DNA of 64,000 nucleotides from Glycine soja. Taxonomy: Eukaryota; Streptophyta; Magnoliopsida; Fabales; Fabaceae. The first letter of the stretch is position 1. Each line of letters starts with the position of its first letter. Where the stretch lies: assembly GCF_004193775.1 (NCBI RefSeq), contig NC_041021.1, positions 7,818,651 through 7,882,650 of the forward strand, written 5' to 3'. The notes below the pieces were generated by a model. That model made no database searches, was not told where the DNA came from, and saw nothing but the letters and a program-made list of their open reading frames with translations. Both the position numbers and the translations under genes were made by a program. Positions 46,684 to 58,821 of this stretch are shown here, piece after piece.

Positions 46684-48300
46684 ATAATGCATTATTTAAT
46701 ATGTATACATAATTTGGGAGTTTTAGTTTTTACTTTCATTTTACTTTGAAATTTAAGGTTATGTTTCAATTTTTTCTTGTTTTATTATATACCAAAAGGA
46801 TTTTTTTTATGCCAATAAAGAGAACATAATCTTTTTAGAAATTATGATTTAGAGTTTTCTTAATACAATTATATTACTATATATTTAGATAGGATTTATT
46901 TTATAATTGTTTTTTCACAAAAAAAATAAATTTACTTGATATATTAAATTGCACCTAAAATCCTATTTTTTTAAGGAAAAGAAAATATTATTAAAATTTG
47001 AGCAAAAGGTACTCAATCAAACCCGAGTACTACTTAAAAAGCATAATAACACCAAAATCTGTGTTAAGTAAAATTATCTAAATGATATTCTCTTTATTAA
47101 AACTAAGCAAAGTGACTTTCTGTGCCTCTTTACATATTTTAAATTAAATAAAAAATAAAAAGAAAAACGATTTAAAAGTTAAAAAAAATAACTAACAACA
47201 TGAGAACAGTTTATAGTTATTAGGAGAATAATAAAAATTTAAAAGCATTAAAGATAAAATTATCTAAAATTTATATACATCAAAAATAGATATTTCCTTA
47301 TTAATAGTATAATATCTATCCACCATATGCCACTGATAACTGAAATGAAGCAAAATAGACAATGATCCAAGCTTCATCCACATATTGTTACGTACCGAAA
47401 CACCTTAGTTCATCTTTTGGCCTGAAAAAAAGTTCTGGAATCTACACTTGAGGGATTCCTCCCTAATTTCAATCTCCTTTTAAAATAATGTGTTGTCCCG
47501 CTCCCTTCCCTTCACCATCCACTTTTTTACTTATTCTTTCCAACATTTTTTTTATTACCGATTAAAAATTATTGAAAATTACAAAATTATAAGTGAAACA
47601 TATTAAATAAAAAGTTATAACCAATGTTTTAAAAATCAGATCTTATGTCACTGGATTGATGGATCATTGATTGAACCAATAGCGTAAGTATACATATTAA
47701 TTTTATTATAAATTTAATAATTAATCATGATAATCTGATAATAAGTTGATCTACTAAATAAATTTTAAGGTTCTTTGTTTAATTCTTAGATGTATCATAT
47801 ATTTTGTCGTGTTTTTATTAAATTTTGTATTTTAAAAAAAATAATTAATACCGGTTCAAGCATAGAAGTACTAGTCACGTCAAGTGGAGTTAATTCGGAT
47901 CACAATACCGATTCTCAGTTTGACTGGTCTGTCTCAGTTTTAAAATTAAACTATGGTTAGAATAAAAAAATGTAATTTTCAAATCAAAATGTTTTAATGA
48001 CAAAAAAATTTTACGAAGCAAATTATAAGTCTTTTAAACTTGTGTTACTAATGGTTTCCCTTAAGTGCTTGTAAGAGACAAGACAATAAAAAAAAAACAT
48101 GGAGAAATGTGTGAAGCATTAGCTTCTAGTAAAAGAATCTCAAATTGGAAGATTGTTCAACTTCAGCAAGAAATTAAAAGCAAAAGGGTAATCATAAATT
48201 CTATGTCAAAATGTATGTATCAAAAGTTACATATCATTAGAATCATGATTATGAAGGTAATTTAAGTCAAAGAATAAATAATAGAAATTACACATAACTT
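46684..48300. other. 3' flank of the SCPL gene; no further gene recognised
   Basis: An AATAAA polyadenylation-type signal lies at 46814-46819, 131 bp after the SCPL stop codon. The remainder is AT-rich with no domain; a 66-codon frame at 48065-48265 has no recognised similarity. Confidence 0.45.
46814..46819 (+). terminator. Candidate polyadenylation signal of the SCPL gene
   Basis: AATAAA in 'gccaataaagag', the first exact copy after the stop at 46681. Plant signals are loose, so this is a candidate only. Confidence 0.4.
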
Positions 48301-48309
48301 AAGGGTTAT

Positions 48310-48560
48310 TAAAGCTAATCGCGGCAATTCAAACCACCATTATTTGCATTTGACGCTGGTTCAAAAACCACCACAGTTTAAAGCACCGAGAAGTCTTATT
48401 GTGGTTGTTATAAAAACCGCTGAAAAGCAAATTGCCACAGTTATAAACTGCCGCCAATCAGGAAATGAATTTTAATAGCGGCAGTTCAATTACGAAACCA
48501 ATAAATACTATTTAATATCATGGCAGTTTTGAAACTGCCGTTATTTTTTGCCACAAATTT
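48310..48560. repeat. Fragment with gcggcagttt palindromes (transposon subterminal-type)
   Basis: Repeated 'cggcagttt', 'aaactgccg' and 'accgctg' motifs in both orientations lie within 250 bp. This looks like the subterminal region of a DNA transposon family different from the ones above. No terminal repeat was identified. Confidence 0.45.
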
Positions 48561-48747
48561 TAATATGGACTCAAAATAACAAAATAGTTTATTAGAAATC
48601 TAGAACAAAATTTGATTAAGATCTTAAATATGATTAATCCCAAATAAAAATATGTTGCAGTTTGGAACCACACAATGATGGCCTACATAATTCAACCGTG
48701 AGCATGCTTTTCTATTTCACTTCTAAAAGTCTGATAAGCTCAAGGCA

Positions 48748-48783
<36 letters not shown>

Positions 48784-48935
48784 CATATATTCCACTAATA
48801 ATCCTAATATAAGACATATGTAAAGTTATCATATAAGCTCTTCAATTTTACTCTTATCTACTATAAATATAATCTACTATCAATATAATATTCAAACAAC
48901 AGGCTAGCAGATAAAGATTAATCTAGAGAGAGAGA

Positions 48936-49500
48936 ATGGAGCAACAACCAGGATTCATCAATTCAATACGAGTATTGCGGGCAATGCGAGCTTGAATAAT
49001 GATTCACCAAATGGTGGTGGTGGTGATCAGCAGATCAAGGTTTCCTTTCTAGACAAGGTTCTTCCAAACCAAGAGAATGCAAAAGGTTGATTTAATTTAT
49101 TGAAAGACAATATTCTGGCCAAAATAGTGTACGAGGAGGGGAATCCTTTGAAACCAATGGTCATCATAGAAGACTCGGTTTTTGAAGGACTTTGTGCACC
49201 TTGGCAAGATGCGCTATTGGTCAAGCTTACTGCTGGTTTTGAAGTGATAGACCTTGGTAATGACTTTTTATGGTCAAATTTGAAATCGAACGAGGAAGAC
49301 AAAACAAAAGTGATGGAGCAATGCCCATGGAGATGATCTTTGATCACTACTTAACGGCGCAAACATGGACAACAGAGTTTGTATCTCGTAAGGCAACAAC
49401 CATATATAAATGGATTCGTTTTCCTGATCTGAACCTCTTCTTCTATGACGAAAGCATCCTTTTGGAAAACCTGTGAGGGTGAACTCAAACACCTTAGATA
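48936..49500 (+). pseudogene. LINE ORF1 fragment with DUF4283 domain, plus strand
   Basis: Starts about MEQQPGFINSI and KVSFLDKVL, then (after a stop) NPLKPMVIIEDSVFEGLCAP, WQDALLVKLTAGFEVIDLGN, and in another frame MIFDHYLTAQTWTTEFVSRK, IRFPDLNLFFYDESILLENL. This is the DUF4283 pattern (CAPWxxALVVKLLG ... FDHYLTVxxWSPxF ... VWIRFPxLxLxYYDxxxL). An internal part of the domain is deleted between TAGFEV and the preceding KL. No downstream endonuclease follows. Confidence 0.75.
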
Positions 49501-49699
49501 TTCGTGATGAAATTTTCAGATGGGTCCACGTTCTTTTTTCACTTTTTTTTTCGTTGCAATTTTTTTCGGAAATTTGTTTTCTGAATCCGATCCATTTTCC
49601 TCCCACGTTCAACCTTTATCTCTGCCATGTTCAGTAACAAACTCACATCCTTATCCTCAAACCCACGTTCTAATACAAATTGGTTGAGCTCTGTGATGG

Positions 49700-49980
49700 A
49701 CAAACTCTATGAATAGGATAGAGTGCTATCAGTTTTGTATCACCAAACCTACTTCTCTATTCAGAAAAATACATCATCTATTCAGAGTGAGTAAGGGTCT
49801 GGAAAAACAAAGCTGCCTTCGAGTTCGTGCTTGCGTCGCTTCGTGTTTGATCTGCAATGGCTGGAGGTACGCTTGTGCATTTTTTTAGCTTCCGCTATTT
49901 GATCTGAATATGACATTTAAATTCATTTGCATGTTTAAATCAGTATGTATATATTTTACATTTGGTATCAGAGCCTTAAA
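49700..49980 (+). mobile_element. Possible LTR 3' end followed by a methionine-tRNA primer-binding site
   Basis: TTGGTATCAGAGCC at about 49961-49975 is the usual plant LTR-retrotransposon primer-binding site. The sequence before it would be an LTR end plus leader, but I could not find a partner LTR or TG start, so it is a remnant or a chance match. Confidence 0.35.
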
Positions 49981-50074
49981 ATGCCTCTATCTTGCTTATG
50001 TTTTGGAATTATATGGAGTAACGCTATTCTGTTCTATTCAATATGGAAAGAAAAGTAGAGAAGAAAGATGAATA

Positions 50075-50525
50075 CACTACTACAAAAAGCAGTTTTAACA
50101 TCGATTTATTAACATCGGTTTTGGACAAAACCGATGTTAAGTTAAACGCGGTGGCATATTTGTAAATAAAATATTATTCTTAACATCGATTTTCCAAAAA
50201 ACCAATGTTAATGCATACACATTAACATCGGTTTTTGAAAAACCGATGTTAACATCATTAGTTAACATCGATTTTTCAAAAACCGATGTTAACATGTGAT
50301 ACGTTAACATCGGTTTTCCAAAAAACCGTCGGTTTTCCAAAAAACCGATGTTAACATATCATACGTTAACATCGGTTTTTGAAAAACCGATGTTAACTAA
50401 TGATTTTAACATCGGTTTTTCAAAAAACCGATGTTAATGCATACACGTTAACATCGGTTTTTTGGAAAACCGATGTTAACATATCACGCGTTAAATCGGT
50501 TTTTGAAAAAACCGATGTTAATATA
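50075..50525. mobile_element. CACTA left end with an array of palindromic subterminal repeats
   Basis: CACTACTACAAAAAGC at 50075 is followed by about nine palindromes of the form 'ttaacatcggttttt...aaaaaccgatgttaa' up to 50522, spaced by short linkers that recur ('catatcatacg', 'tgcatacacg'). This is a subterminal repeat family distinct from the 'aagacggt' elements. No right end was found to the right, so the element is truncated. Confidence 0.75.
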
Positions 50526-53500
50526 AACTTTTTTTTAATTATTTATATATTTAAATAAAAAACATATATTGCGTTATTAATTATATTTTAATTAAAAAAA
50601 TAATAATTAATAAACAATAATAAATTCAAAAGGTAAACATTTAAAAATTAAACTAAATTTTTAAAATGAATTCAAAAAAATCTTCATAAAAAGGTAAATG
50701 GAGAATATTGTTTAAAAATTCTATGAAATCCTACTATATTTATGTTATCGTATCATCTTTAAATTAAAAATAAATTAAAATATTTGTATATATTAATTTG
50801 ATTTATTGAAAATATATGTTACAGTGGTTTAATTTAAATAATTATAGTTATCTCATATATTTGTAGGATTTAAAAAAATGATATTTTCATTATTTCTAAA
50901 CAAAATTTTCAGAACAAAAATAAAAATATTTTCATGAGACACGAAAATTATGTTTTAAGTCTTTAAATTTAGAGTTAATTATAATCCACATGTAATTTAT
51001 TTTTATTACATTTGTCATTTTTTTATTATTTTTAACCACATTTGTTAATTATGTGAATTTTTTGTTAATAAATTTAATAAAAAAATCATTTAGGAAAGAA
51101 GAAACAAAGAAAAAGAATTATATTTAAATAGTGATGAATTTTTAAAATAGTAATTAATTTAAAAAAAGTTAAAAGTAAATGTTTTAAAATATTTTTTTAG
51201 CTGATGAAAGAAAAATTTAAAAATAGTATGTCAAGACTTATTTCGAATACACTTGACAACGCATTGCCCAAAGAAAAATTTAAAAAATCAATTGTTATGT
51301 GTTTGTTTGGTGTTATTCTTAATAATGAAGAGTGGGTTATTATTACAGCAACGTTATTATGGTAAATAGTCACGGCAGACTGGTTCAGGGAGACATCACG
51401 AGATGGTTGGTGGTATTTGATTATTGGATAGAAATTTGGACTGTTCGAATGCGACGTGGATTATGAGAGGAGGAAGACTCAAGTCAAGAAAGGTTCAGTG
51501 CGTCATGGACGTGGCTTGTGTGAGGTGCAGGGTTACTAACAAATATGAAATATATGTCAAGTTCACTAAATAAAACGTTACCCAAAGAAAAGACTTCAAA
51601 AAGAAAATATGAAATATTATATTTATTAAAATAATATATAATAAACTTAAATAATATGATAAATGATATATTCATTGTTGGACTTTAATTACATGTATGA
51701 CTTTTCATTTTTTATAATTTTTTAAAATATTATTATAACATTTAATATATGAAAATATTTATGTTTCTTATTATTATTTAGAAGAAAAAATCATATAAAG
51801 TATATGTCGAATAATAAAATTTAAATATATAACTTTTATTACTTAAAGTAACATATACCAAGGACAATATTTTCCCCCAAAACTTTCAGAAATAAACATA
51901 TAGTTTCAAATGCATAAAAAAATCCCCACAAATAAAAAAAAGGCATTTTGTGGATCATTTATGTGATAAAATATATAGCACTGTCGTGTATCCTTGATTG
52001 AATCATTTCCCCATGCTTGATTGAATAATTATAGAAACATTCATATTAAATTAAAGGATCCTTATATATTTTGTCAAAAAAAAAATCCTTTATTACTTAA
52101 AAAAATAAAATAACCTATGATTTAGTAAAATTGATGTTTTAGCAAAACTAAAACCCCAAATCTTTTCACGCAATCACGACAGATACCTAAATCCCTAATT
52201 CTCCTCTCCTCGCACTCCACCATGACCTCCACGGCTTCTCCACACCTCGCACCCTCGCACTCGCAGTCTCTCTCTCTCATGCTCTCGCCACCACAAAAAT
52301 GGTGCTTCCTTGAAACTTGGTGAAACCTAGGTAAGTGAAATGCGTTCCATTTCCAACTTAACTACCTGTTCGACTTTAAGACATAATAATCATAACAATA
52401 ATAACGGTTTTATCTCTTCCTTGTTTTGCTGTGCATTTTCATTTTTCTACCATTCTTATATTGATTTTGTGTTGGAAGCAGCTCGAATTTTGTGAGTGAT
52501 GGGTAAATAAAATTCATCATAGTAATTTTCTGTTTGCGTAATTTTCAATTCCTGTTGTTTCAGTTTGCGTAACTTTCATTGTCACAATATAGGCATAGGA
52601 TTAGGATTATCTTGTTATACATGGTCACCTTCTAATATAATATTCTTGTTGAAGTGCAATTTGTCTAATATCAAATTAGGAATTAGTTGTTTATGGGGAA
52701 AATGTATGAGACCTGCTCTAATGTTACAGAAGTTGCAGGTGTTAGGGTCTAACTTGTCACTTACAAATAAGCTATACCTTCAGGCTTTAGGCCTTGCTTG
52801 GCACACCTAGTAAGGCCTGACAGGATGGAATAACCAATTGTTCTGATTTATCTGATGTTTGGAACACATGGACCAATTGCAGAACATTATCCAATTAAGT
52901 TTTGTATGACACTAATGCTGCAGTACTGGGGAGCAATAATAAATTTATAATAATTTTTGGGTTGTGATGATTTTACTGTGTTTTTATATGAATTATTTTT
53001 AGGAGTTTTATTTACTTATCCGTGGTGTGGAAGGCACTTATTGAGGAAGCCTACAAATATTGCTTTCTCTTTCTTTTTTCTTTTTCTATAGTTGTGACTA
53101 ATTTTACTAATTTTAAAATACGTGTCTTTTTTATTTATCTATAAAAAAAATAATTTCTAAAAATAAATTTTATTATTTCTTTATTGTGTCTATGAGTTTT
53201 AAATTTACATTTTATAATTTATAAAACTAATTTTATTCTTATTTTGGATTTCTAATTTATAAATCAGATTGCTTGAAAATATACAAGGACTTGGTTGGCC
53301 TTTGATCGTGGCTCACGATTGCTCTGTAACAATTTTTTTTTTATTTTTTATAGTTATTCCAACGAACAGTAATTGATTAATTAATTAATTAATTAATCAT
53401 ACTTGGTTAAACAGGCTATCTGTTGAGAAGCTAGCTTCCACTGTGCTTTGGAAACTCTCCACTCCATGCAGCTATACTGAAACGGAATCCTAGTATTCCT

Positions 53501-53548
53501 TCTAATTCACACCAAATTACTAGCTTGATTTTTTTTCCCGCACATTAA

Positions 53549-53609
<61 letters not shown>

Positions 53610-54231
53610 GGTATTTTATTTTAACTAAGAACTTAGTTTATAACTTATAGAACTGGATTTATGGTATTATTATCTGATTTTGGTATAAATCCTATTGTAT
53701 TTGGTGATCATTTTGGCATTTTGAGTTTATTTAATGAAGAGTTAAACTGAGTTTCCAATGCTTCCTCATTCCATGTTTGGATACTTTGTTTTGAATGGTA
53801 AAATAGTTAGGTGCTCTACTAGCTAGGATACTTTGTTTATTTTGTTTGTTCAGTTTGAAATAGACTATCAAAGGATTTTTCATTCTTGGTAGAAAAAGGA
53901 TTTTGGTGATAAATTTTGCTGGTTTTTAAAGTGGGATAAATGGCTGATACTACTGGAAGGATTCCTCCTCAACTTTTGACTATTGTTTCTTGTGATGTAA
54001 GGCCTGAGGTTGTTTCTCTAAGTTAAATGTATATTCTTATTTCTCATAAAAAATAAAAAATTGAAAATTGAAATTCCTTACTAAGTCCATACACAAGTGA
54101 AAACAAAATTGATGTAATCCATTAACAAAATATAGCCTGCACAATTATAAACGAACACAAGTTAAAATTATATAGAATGACAAACAAAAGCAAATGGATG
54201 GAAATGGATGATCTGCCATAACTTATATTCT
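50526..54231. other. AT-rich region without a recognised gene
   Basis: Contains (TA)n at about 53553-53605, a CT-rich possible leader exon at about 52190-52330 that ends in a 'gtaagtg' donor-like site, and a short frame at 52565-52810 with no known domain. A possible plastid-derived scrap at 53940 is listed separately. Confidence 0.4.
53940..54026 (+). other. Short frame starting like plastid PsbJ (possible NUPT scrap)
   Basis: The 28-codon frame begins MADTTGRIP, identical to the N terminus of the photosystem II protein PsbJ, then diverges completely (PQLLTIVSCD). About 27 nucleotides would be involved. That is short enough for chance or for a tiny nuclear insertion of plastid DNA. I cannot tell which without alignment. 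Confidence 0.3.
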
Positions 54232-54540
54232 ATGGATTCAGACTCTCCTTCAGGAACTTGCAGTTCCTCATGCTACACCTCTTGTGCTCTGTGACAATTT
54301 AAGTGTTGTTCAATTAGCACACAATCCAGTTCTGCATGCTAGAACCAAACACATGGAGTTGGATGTGTTCTTTGTTAGGGAAAAAGTTCTAACTAAGTAG
54401 TTCAGCAAATTCCTGGAACAAATCAATGGGTAGATTTACTTACTAAGCCCTTGTCTCCCACTAGGTTTGCTTATTTGAATTCCAAACTCAATGTTGTTGA
54501 GCTTCCTTTGGTTTCTCAGTCCCATTGAGTTTGTAGGGGG
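54232..54540 (+). pseudogene. Ty1/copia RNase H C-terminal end
   Basis: Translation gives WIQTLLQELAVPHATPLVLC, DNLSVVQLAHNPVLHARTKH, MELDVFFVREKVLTK, a stop, then in another frame QQIPGTNQWVDLLTKPLSPT and RFAYLNSKLNV. This is the end of the copia RNase H domain (CDN.S...LA.NPV.HxRTKHIEID.HFVREKV ... DxLTKPL). It ends in a purine tract 'gtaggggg' right before an LTR. Confidence 0.85.
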
Positions 54541-54541
54541 G

Positions 54542-54788
54542 TGTAAGTGTATATGAGTGAATAACTCGGGTTAGTTTAATAAACTATTGTTAGTTGACAG
54601 TTTACATTGTTAGATTACTTTGCATTATCTTATATTTATTATTGCATAGAAACTTATGATTCTGATTAATATGAAATTACCTAATGATCAGTAACGGATT
54701 GATATGTAATCAATATTGATTATGCTTTCTCCATTATAAATAAAGATGAGATGAGATCATCTAAGTCACAACATTACACAATAAAACA
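54542..54788 (+). repeat. Copia LTR with a purine tract on one side and a primer-binding site on the other
   Basis: The LTR starts TGTAAG directly after the polypurine tract and ends near AAAACA. It carries a TATA-like 'tataaataaa' at about 54736. Eight bases later TGGTATCAAAGC (54797-54808) matches a methionine-tRNA primer site with one change. An LTR with a PPT before and a PBS after it marks a shared LTR between two tandem copies or a recombined element. Confidence 0.75.
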
Positions 54789-54796
54789 TTGTTATA

Positions 54797-55640
54797 TGGT
54801 ATCAAAGCGTAGGTTATTCTTGGCAAACGAATAACCAAAATCGTGCTCCACTGGAGACCTTTCCACTTGCCGTCCTCCTTCCAGTGACCTATTTCTGCAT
54901 TCCGATGAGTACTTTTGCTTGCTGCCCTTCTTTCCGGTGATATTTCTCCTTTTTCGGCACATTTTTCAGCAGCAACCACCGTCCATGCGGGAGCTCTAGC
55001 GACCTTTCCAGTCAATGACCCCATCACCTGCATCGCCGTCCACTGATCTACAGATGGTGGTAACAGAGACTTCATTGGAGTTTCAACACTCTCTCACGCA
55101 CCCTTCCTTTGAATGCCAACAGCATTTGAGCACCCCACTGTTCCGACACGTGGGGGATCATCCAGCCATATTTCTGACCTTCATTTTCAATGCTAGGCTC
55201 CCTGAACTGAGGCGCACAAAGCCCAATCAGTTTCGGGACATTCCGGGACTGTTTTGTTTGTCAAACCTTACTTTCCGCAATTTGTTTTGTTCGTGTTTCA
55301 TGTTTCTGTTTTCATTTATCATGGCTTTTATTGATTCTTCCCCTCTTTGCAGTGAACAGTACCATTGGCTCACCTTCAATCATTGTTGCCCATCGCCGAA
55401 GACCGACATGCCATCCATGTGTGCAGCCAACTCAAAACACCATTGTGCGCGACCTCATGCAAGGCCCAGGCATGTGAAGTTCATGCACACGACGCGTGAC
55501 GCATCTTCAGCTAGCGTCACATTGATCTTCTCTCCCTCTGCCTCAAGGCATCCCCGGTGGACCTTTCTCCTTTTTTTTTCACAGGTGAACAGTGCCCATC
55601 ATCATCACCAAAGACCGCCACAACACAATTACGCAACATT
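54797..55640 (+). mobile_element. Retrotransposon leader region, copy 1
   Basis: The sequence following the primer site is moderately GC-rich and contains 'gtgaacagtaccca...cgccaaagaccg' type repeats. A 210-codon open frame (55015-55647) has no known domain. A related copy lies at 57895-58740 ('aggttattcttg' start shared). Confidence 0.55.
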
Positions 55641-56153
55641 ACAATAAAAGCACTATTATTTCTCTCTTCTATCATTTCTACAAATAGTGATTTATTAAAG
55701 ACCAAATGATAATAAGCATTCGATCTCTTACACATGTCAAAAATGTATTTTAAAGGATATGTATGTGATACAGGATGCATGTTATCTAAAGGTAATGCAA
55801 AAGATGATGATATTCAAAGCTTTGAAGGTATCAAAAGAGTTATTATTAAGTGCCTTCAACGAAACTTTTTTTCTCATAAACCTAACTATATACTATCACA
55901 ATTTATAGTTAAATTCCTTAGCCCAAAGATCCCAACATGAAGTTATTTGCTAAGAGAGAAGCAAACTATATTGAATGCAACAAAGTTGCCAACTTTAATA
56001 GAACTATCATAGACACTTAGATCGCACTACTTTTTTCTTTTCTAAGTTCATACAAAATTAAACAATGAGAAGATGGAAAGCAAACAGAACTTATTCATTC
56101 CCAAAATATAATAGATAACACCACTCTTGCCTCTTCAATTTGAGACTATGCTT

Positions 56154-57545
56154 TCAGGTATTATAAGTGGCCAGTTTTTTAGTACATTGCCAAGCAATAA
56201 CAGATAGCAGAAAAGTGAGGCCACACAAACATTTAGGCAATAACTTAGAAGGTCCATTTTTAAAGTGAATTGAAATGAAAGATTTTGAAAAGAAAATGGT
56301 CACCTCTACTGTTAGTAAGAATGACAATGCAGTCAAAACTGCCAAAATGTAAAAGGCATCTGGAGTTGTGAGATCAACAAACCAGTAGGCTCCCCCATGC
56401 TTGAATGATGGCATATTTTCAGCCATATTTCTTATCCATTGTTAAACAAAAGAATCAGAATAAACAGAAGTATATAGGTTCCTCAGACTCCTAAAATTAG
56501 AGAAAATATCAAATGGAAATTCAGCTTAACGCAAGGAAAAAACTAATAAAGACAGGACCTTGAATAAATAGTCCCTTCAACAGAGTAAATGGACTCACAC
56601 CATATCTAAATCACCATAACCACAGTGGGAAAGTTAATGTCAAGTGAAAGAAAAGATCCATGAGGTTTGAATAGCAAAAGAAAATATCCATGAAGTTTGA
56701 ATTAGTACTTCAGTAATTAAAACAATAGGGTTCCTGAGAACCGCAGGTCAGTTATGTCACTTTTTAAATATTAGCAATAACTGATCTTCTACATAGCAAA
56801 ACAATAAAAGAAATTTAAATATATAGTTTATTTGCATATATCTTCAGATACAACATTGATAGATTCAATTGGAAGGAAGAGAAGATGAACAAAACTATGT
56901 AACAAGGATTTTATTGATACCCCTCTAATCAATGTAACCAGAAGTAACAGAATACACTCTTCAGGATGATTGGGGAGCTCCTCAAGACCTCAACTACTTA
57001 CCACTTTTTCACTAACTTATTCCCCCTTCTCTTCCTCCTCTCTTTCTGTTTACAATGTTCTACTCCCTAACAGCCTATAACCAATTCTGTAAGTTGTATA
57101 CTAATTGTCTAACTGCTTTCCAACCCCCTTACAATATTATAACTTTCCCTCCTCAATCCCCTTTTTATTCCTAGTGACATATACCTTTCTAATAACAGGC
57201 ATGGCATCAAACATTTTTCATCTAATAAATAAAAAACAAGTAGATGAGGTCATTATACCACTCCATATAGTTAACACCGGGCACTGATTTTTTACTGATT
57301 TCAGTTAAGGCTATCACAAGTCAACTCAAAGATTGCTCCACTAATACATTATATCACCCAACAAAGTAATTAAATCAGATTTGGAGGATCAAACATGACT
57401 AGCTCCAGTTATAGCCTAAAAAGGCCACAGAAATAATGTCAAGGATATCCTTAAATCCTTTACAAGCAAATTGAAAAACCATTTACTCCTTAAATAGCTT
57501 CTACATCCTTTTCTGACCTTCAGCAACAACTATAGGATCCATAGC
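56154..57545 (-). pseudogene. OXA1-like (mitochondrial inner membrane insertase) gene fragment
   Basis: Two minus-strand exon pieces match OXA1/YidC-type proteins. About 57545-57480 gives AMDPIVVAEGQKRM followed by a stop and KLFKE. About 56438-56285 gives IRNMAENMPSFKHGGAYWFV, DLTTPDAFYILAVLTALSFL, LTVE, ending at a GT donor. OXA1 inserts proteins into the mitochondrial inner membrane. The remainder of the gene is missing and the first piece has stops, so this is a captured or decayed fragment, lying between two copies of a retrotransposon leader. Confidence 0.8.
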
Positions 57546-57894
57546 CTGAAAAATGAATACTTATTGTGAATAGAGAAAATGTTGTTTCTAGTACAACATT
57601 TTATATCATACATGTAAGAAAATCCAAAACTTAAAATTTCTCTAACAAGACAGGCAAAGGTATGGGGAATTTCAAAGTAATTATATACATGTTTAGACTG
57701 GGAAAATACTAGCAATCCCGACAGGCACAAGGAATGCACAGTCAACAACCAAATAGATTGTTTTTTCTAGAAATACAAATAATGTGTAATAACCGAATAA
57801 TAAGGTCGCCTATATTTAATAATGTCAAACCTCAACCTTACCAACTAGAAAAAAAAAAGGTATGTTAAGTGTGAAGTATATTACTCAATTTAGC

Positions 57895-58740
57895 AACACA
57901 ATAAATTACTCATTTTATATGACATCAGAGCTAGGTTATTCTTGACAGAGGAATAACGAAAGTGGTTCTCCATCGGGGACTAGGTCCCAAGTGGACCTTT
58001 CTGCTCGCTGCCCGTCTTCTAGCAACCCTTTCTCCTTTTCCAATGCCTTATCAGTGACCACCGCCACTGCCATCATGCACCATTCTTTTATTTCTTTCTG
58101 CGTGCGTTTTTCTGATCGCATGAACTGTAACATGAAGCACTACAGGCTTCCATTCACCACCGCTAAGTCTTCCTTTCTCCAATGCAACCACACCCACAGA
58201 ATTGCCCCCCTCCAGCAACCAAAACATCGTCTGACCCACAGTCCAACAACCGCAACATTGGGCTTCTCTTCCCTCCGGTGACCCAGACCAGTCCCCTGTT
58301 TAGCACTTTTTTCATGGCTTCTGAATTCCAAGATTCCTTCGTACTCCGCTTCCATAATGGCATTCACCAAGGTCCCTCGCACAAATACATTTGTGTGCAA
58401 ATTTCTTTGTAGGTGAGCAGTACCCGCACATAACCCCATGTAGGGTCCTGGCGCGTGAAGTTCACACACAAGGCGCATAATGCATCTCCGGCCAGTGTCC
58501 CACTGATCTTCCCTCCCTCCGCCTCAAGACATTCCCGATGGATCTTTTTTGTTTTTTTTTCACGAGTAAACAGTACCCATCGCCAAAGACCACCACACCG
58601 TCCACGTAGGCAACCAACTCAAAATACTGTTGCATTCGGCCCCACGCAAGGCCCTGGCATGTGAAGTTCACACACACGACGCGTGATGAATCTCAGGTGA
58701 GCATCACACTGGTCTCCATCATCACTACAGGCCTTCGTTG
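57895..58740 (+). mobile_element. Retrotransposon leader region, copy 2
   Basis: 'tatatgacatcagagct' at about 57918-57934 resembles a decayed primer-binding site, and 'aggttattcttgacag..gaataac' matches copy 1. Inside, 'cctggc(g/a)(c/t)gtgaagttcacacaca' occurs twice (about 58448 and 58651), so copy 2 has an internal duplication. No gag follows in this orientation. Confidence 0.5.
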
Positions 58741-58821
58741 GCTGCCATTAAGCCATGTTGTTTGGTGCACCACACGACTGGAATCGTCTTTATTATCATT
58801 TTTGTAGGCTTTACCACATTT

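Noticed and set aside
50075..50525. Repeat-spacer pattern that could suggest a CRISPR array
   Set aside because: The units are palindromes next to a CACTA terminus in a plant nuclear genome; linkers recur instead of being unique spacers.
55015..55647. 210-codon plus-strand open frame
   Set aside because: It lies in a retrotransposon leader that is repeated at 57895-58740, where the frame is not conserved.
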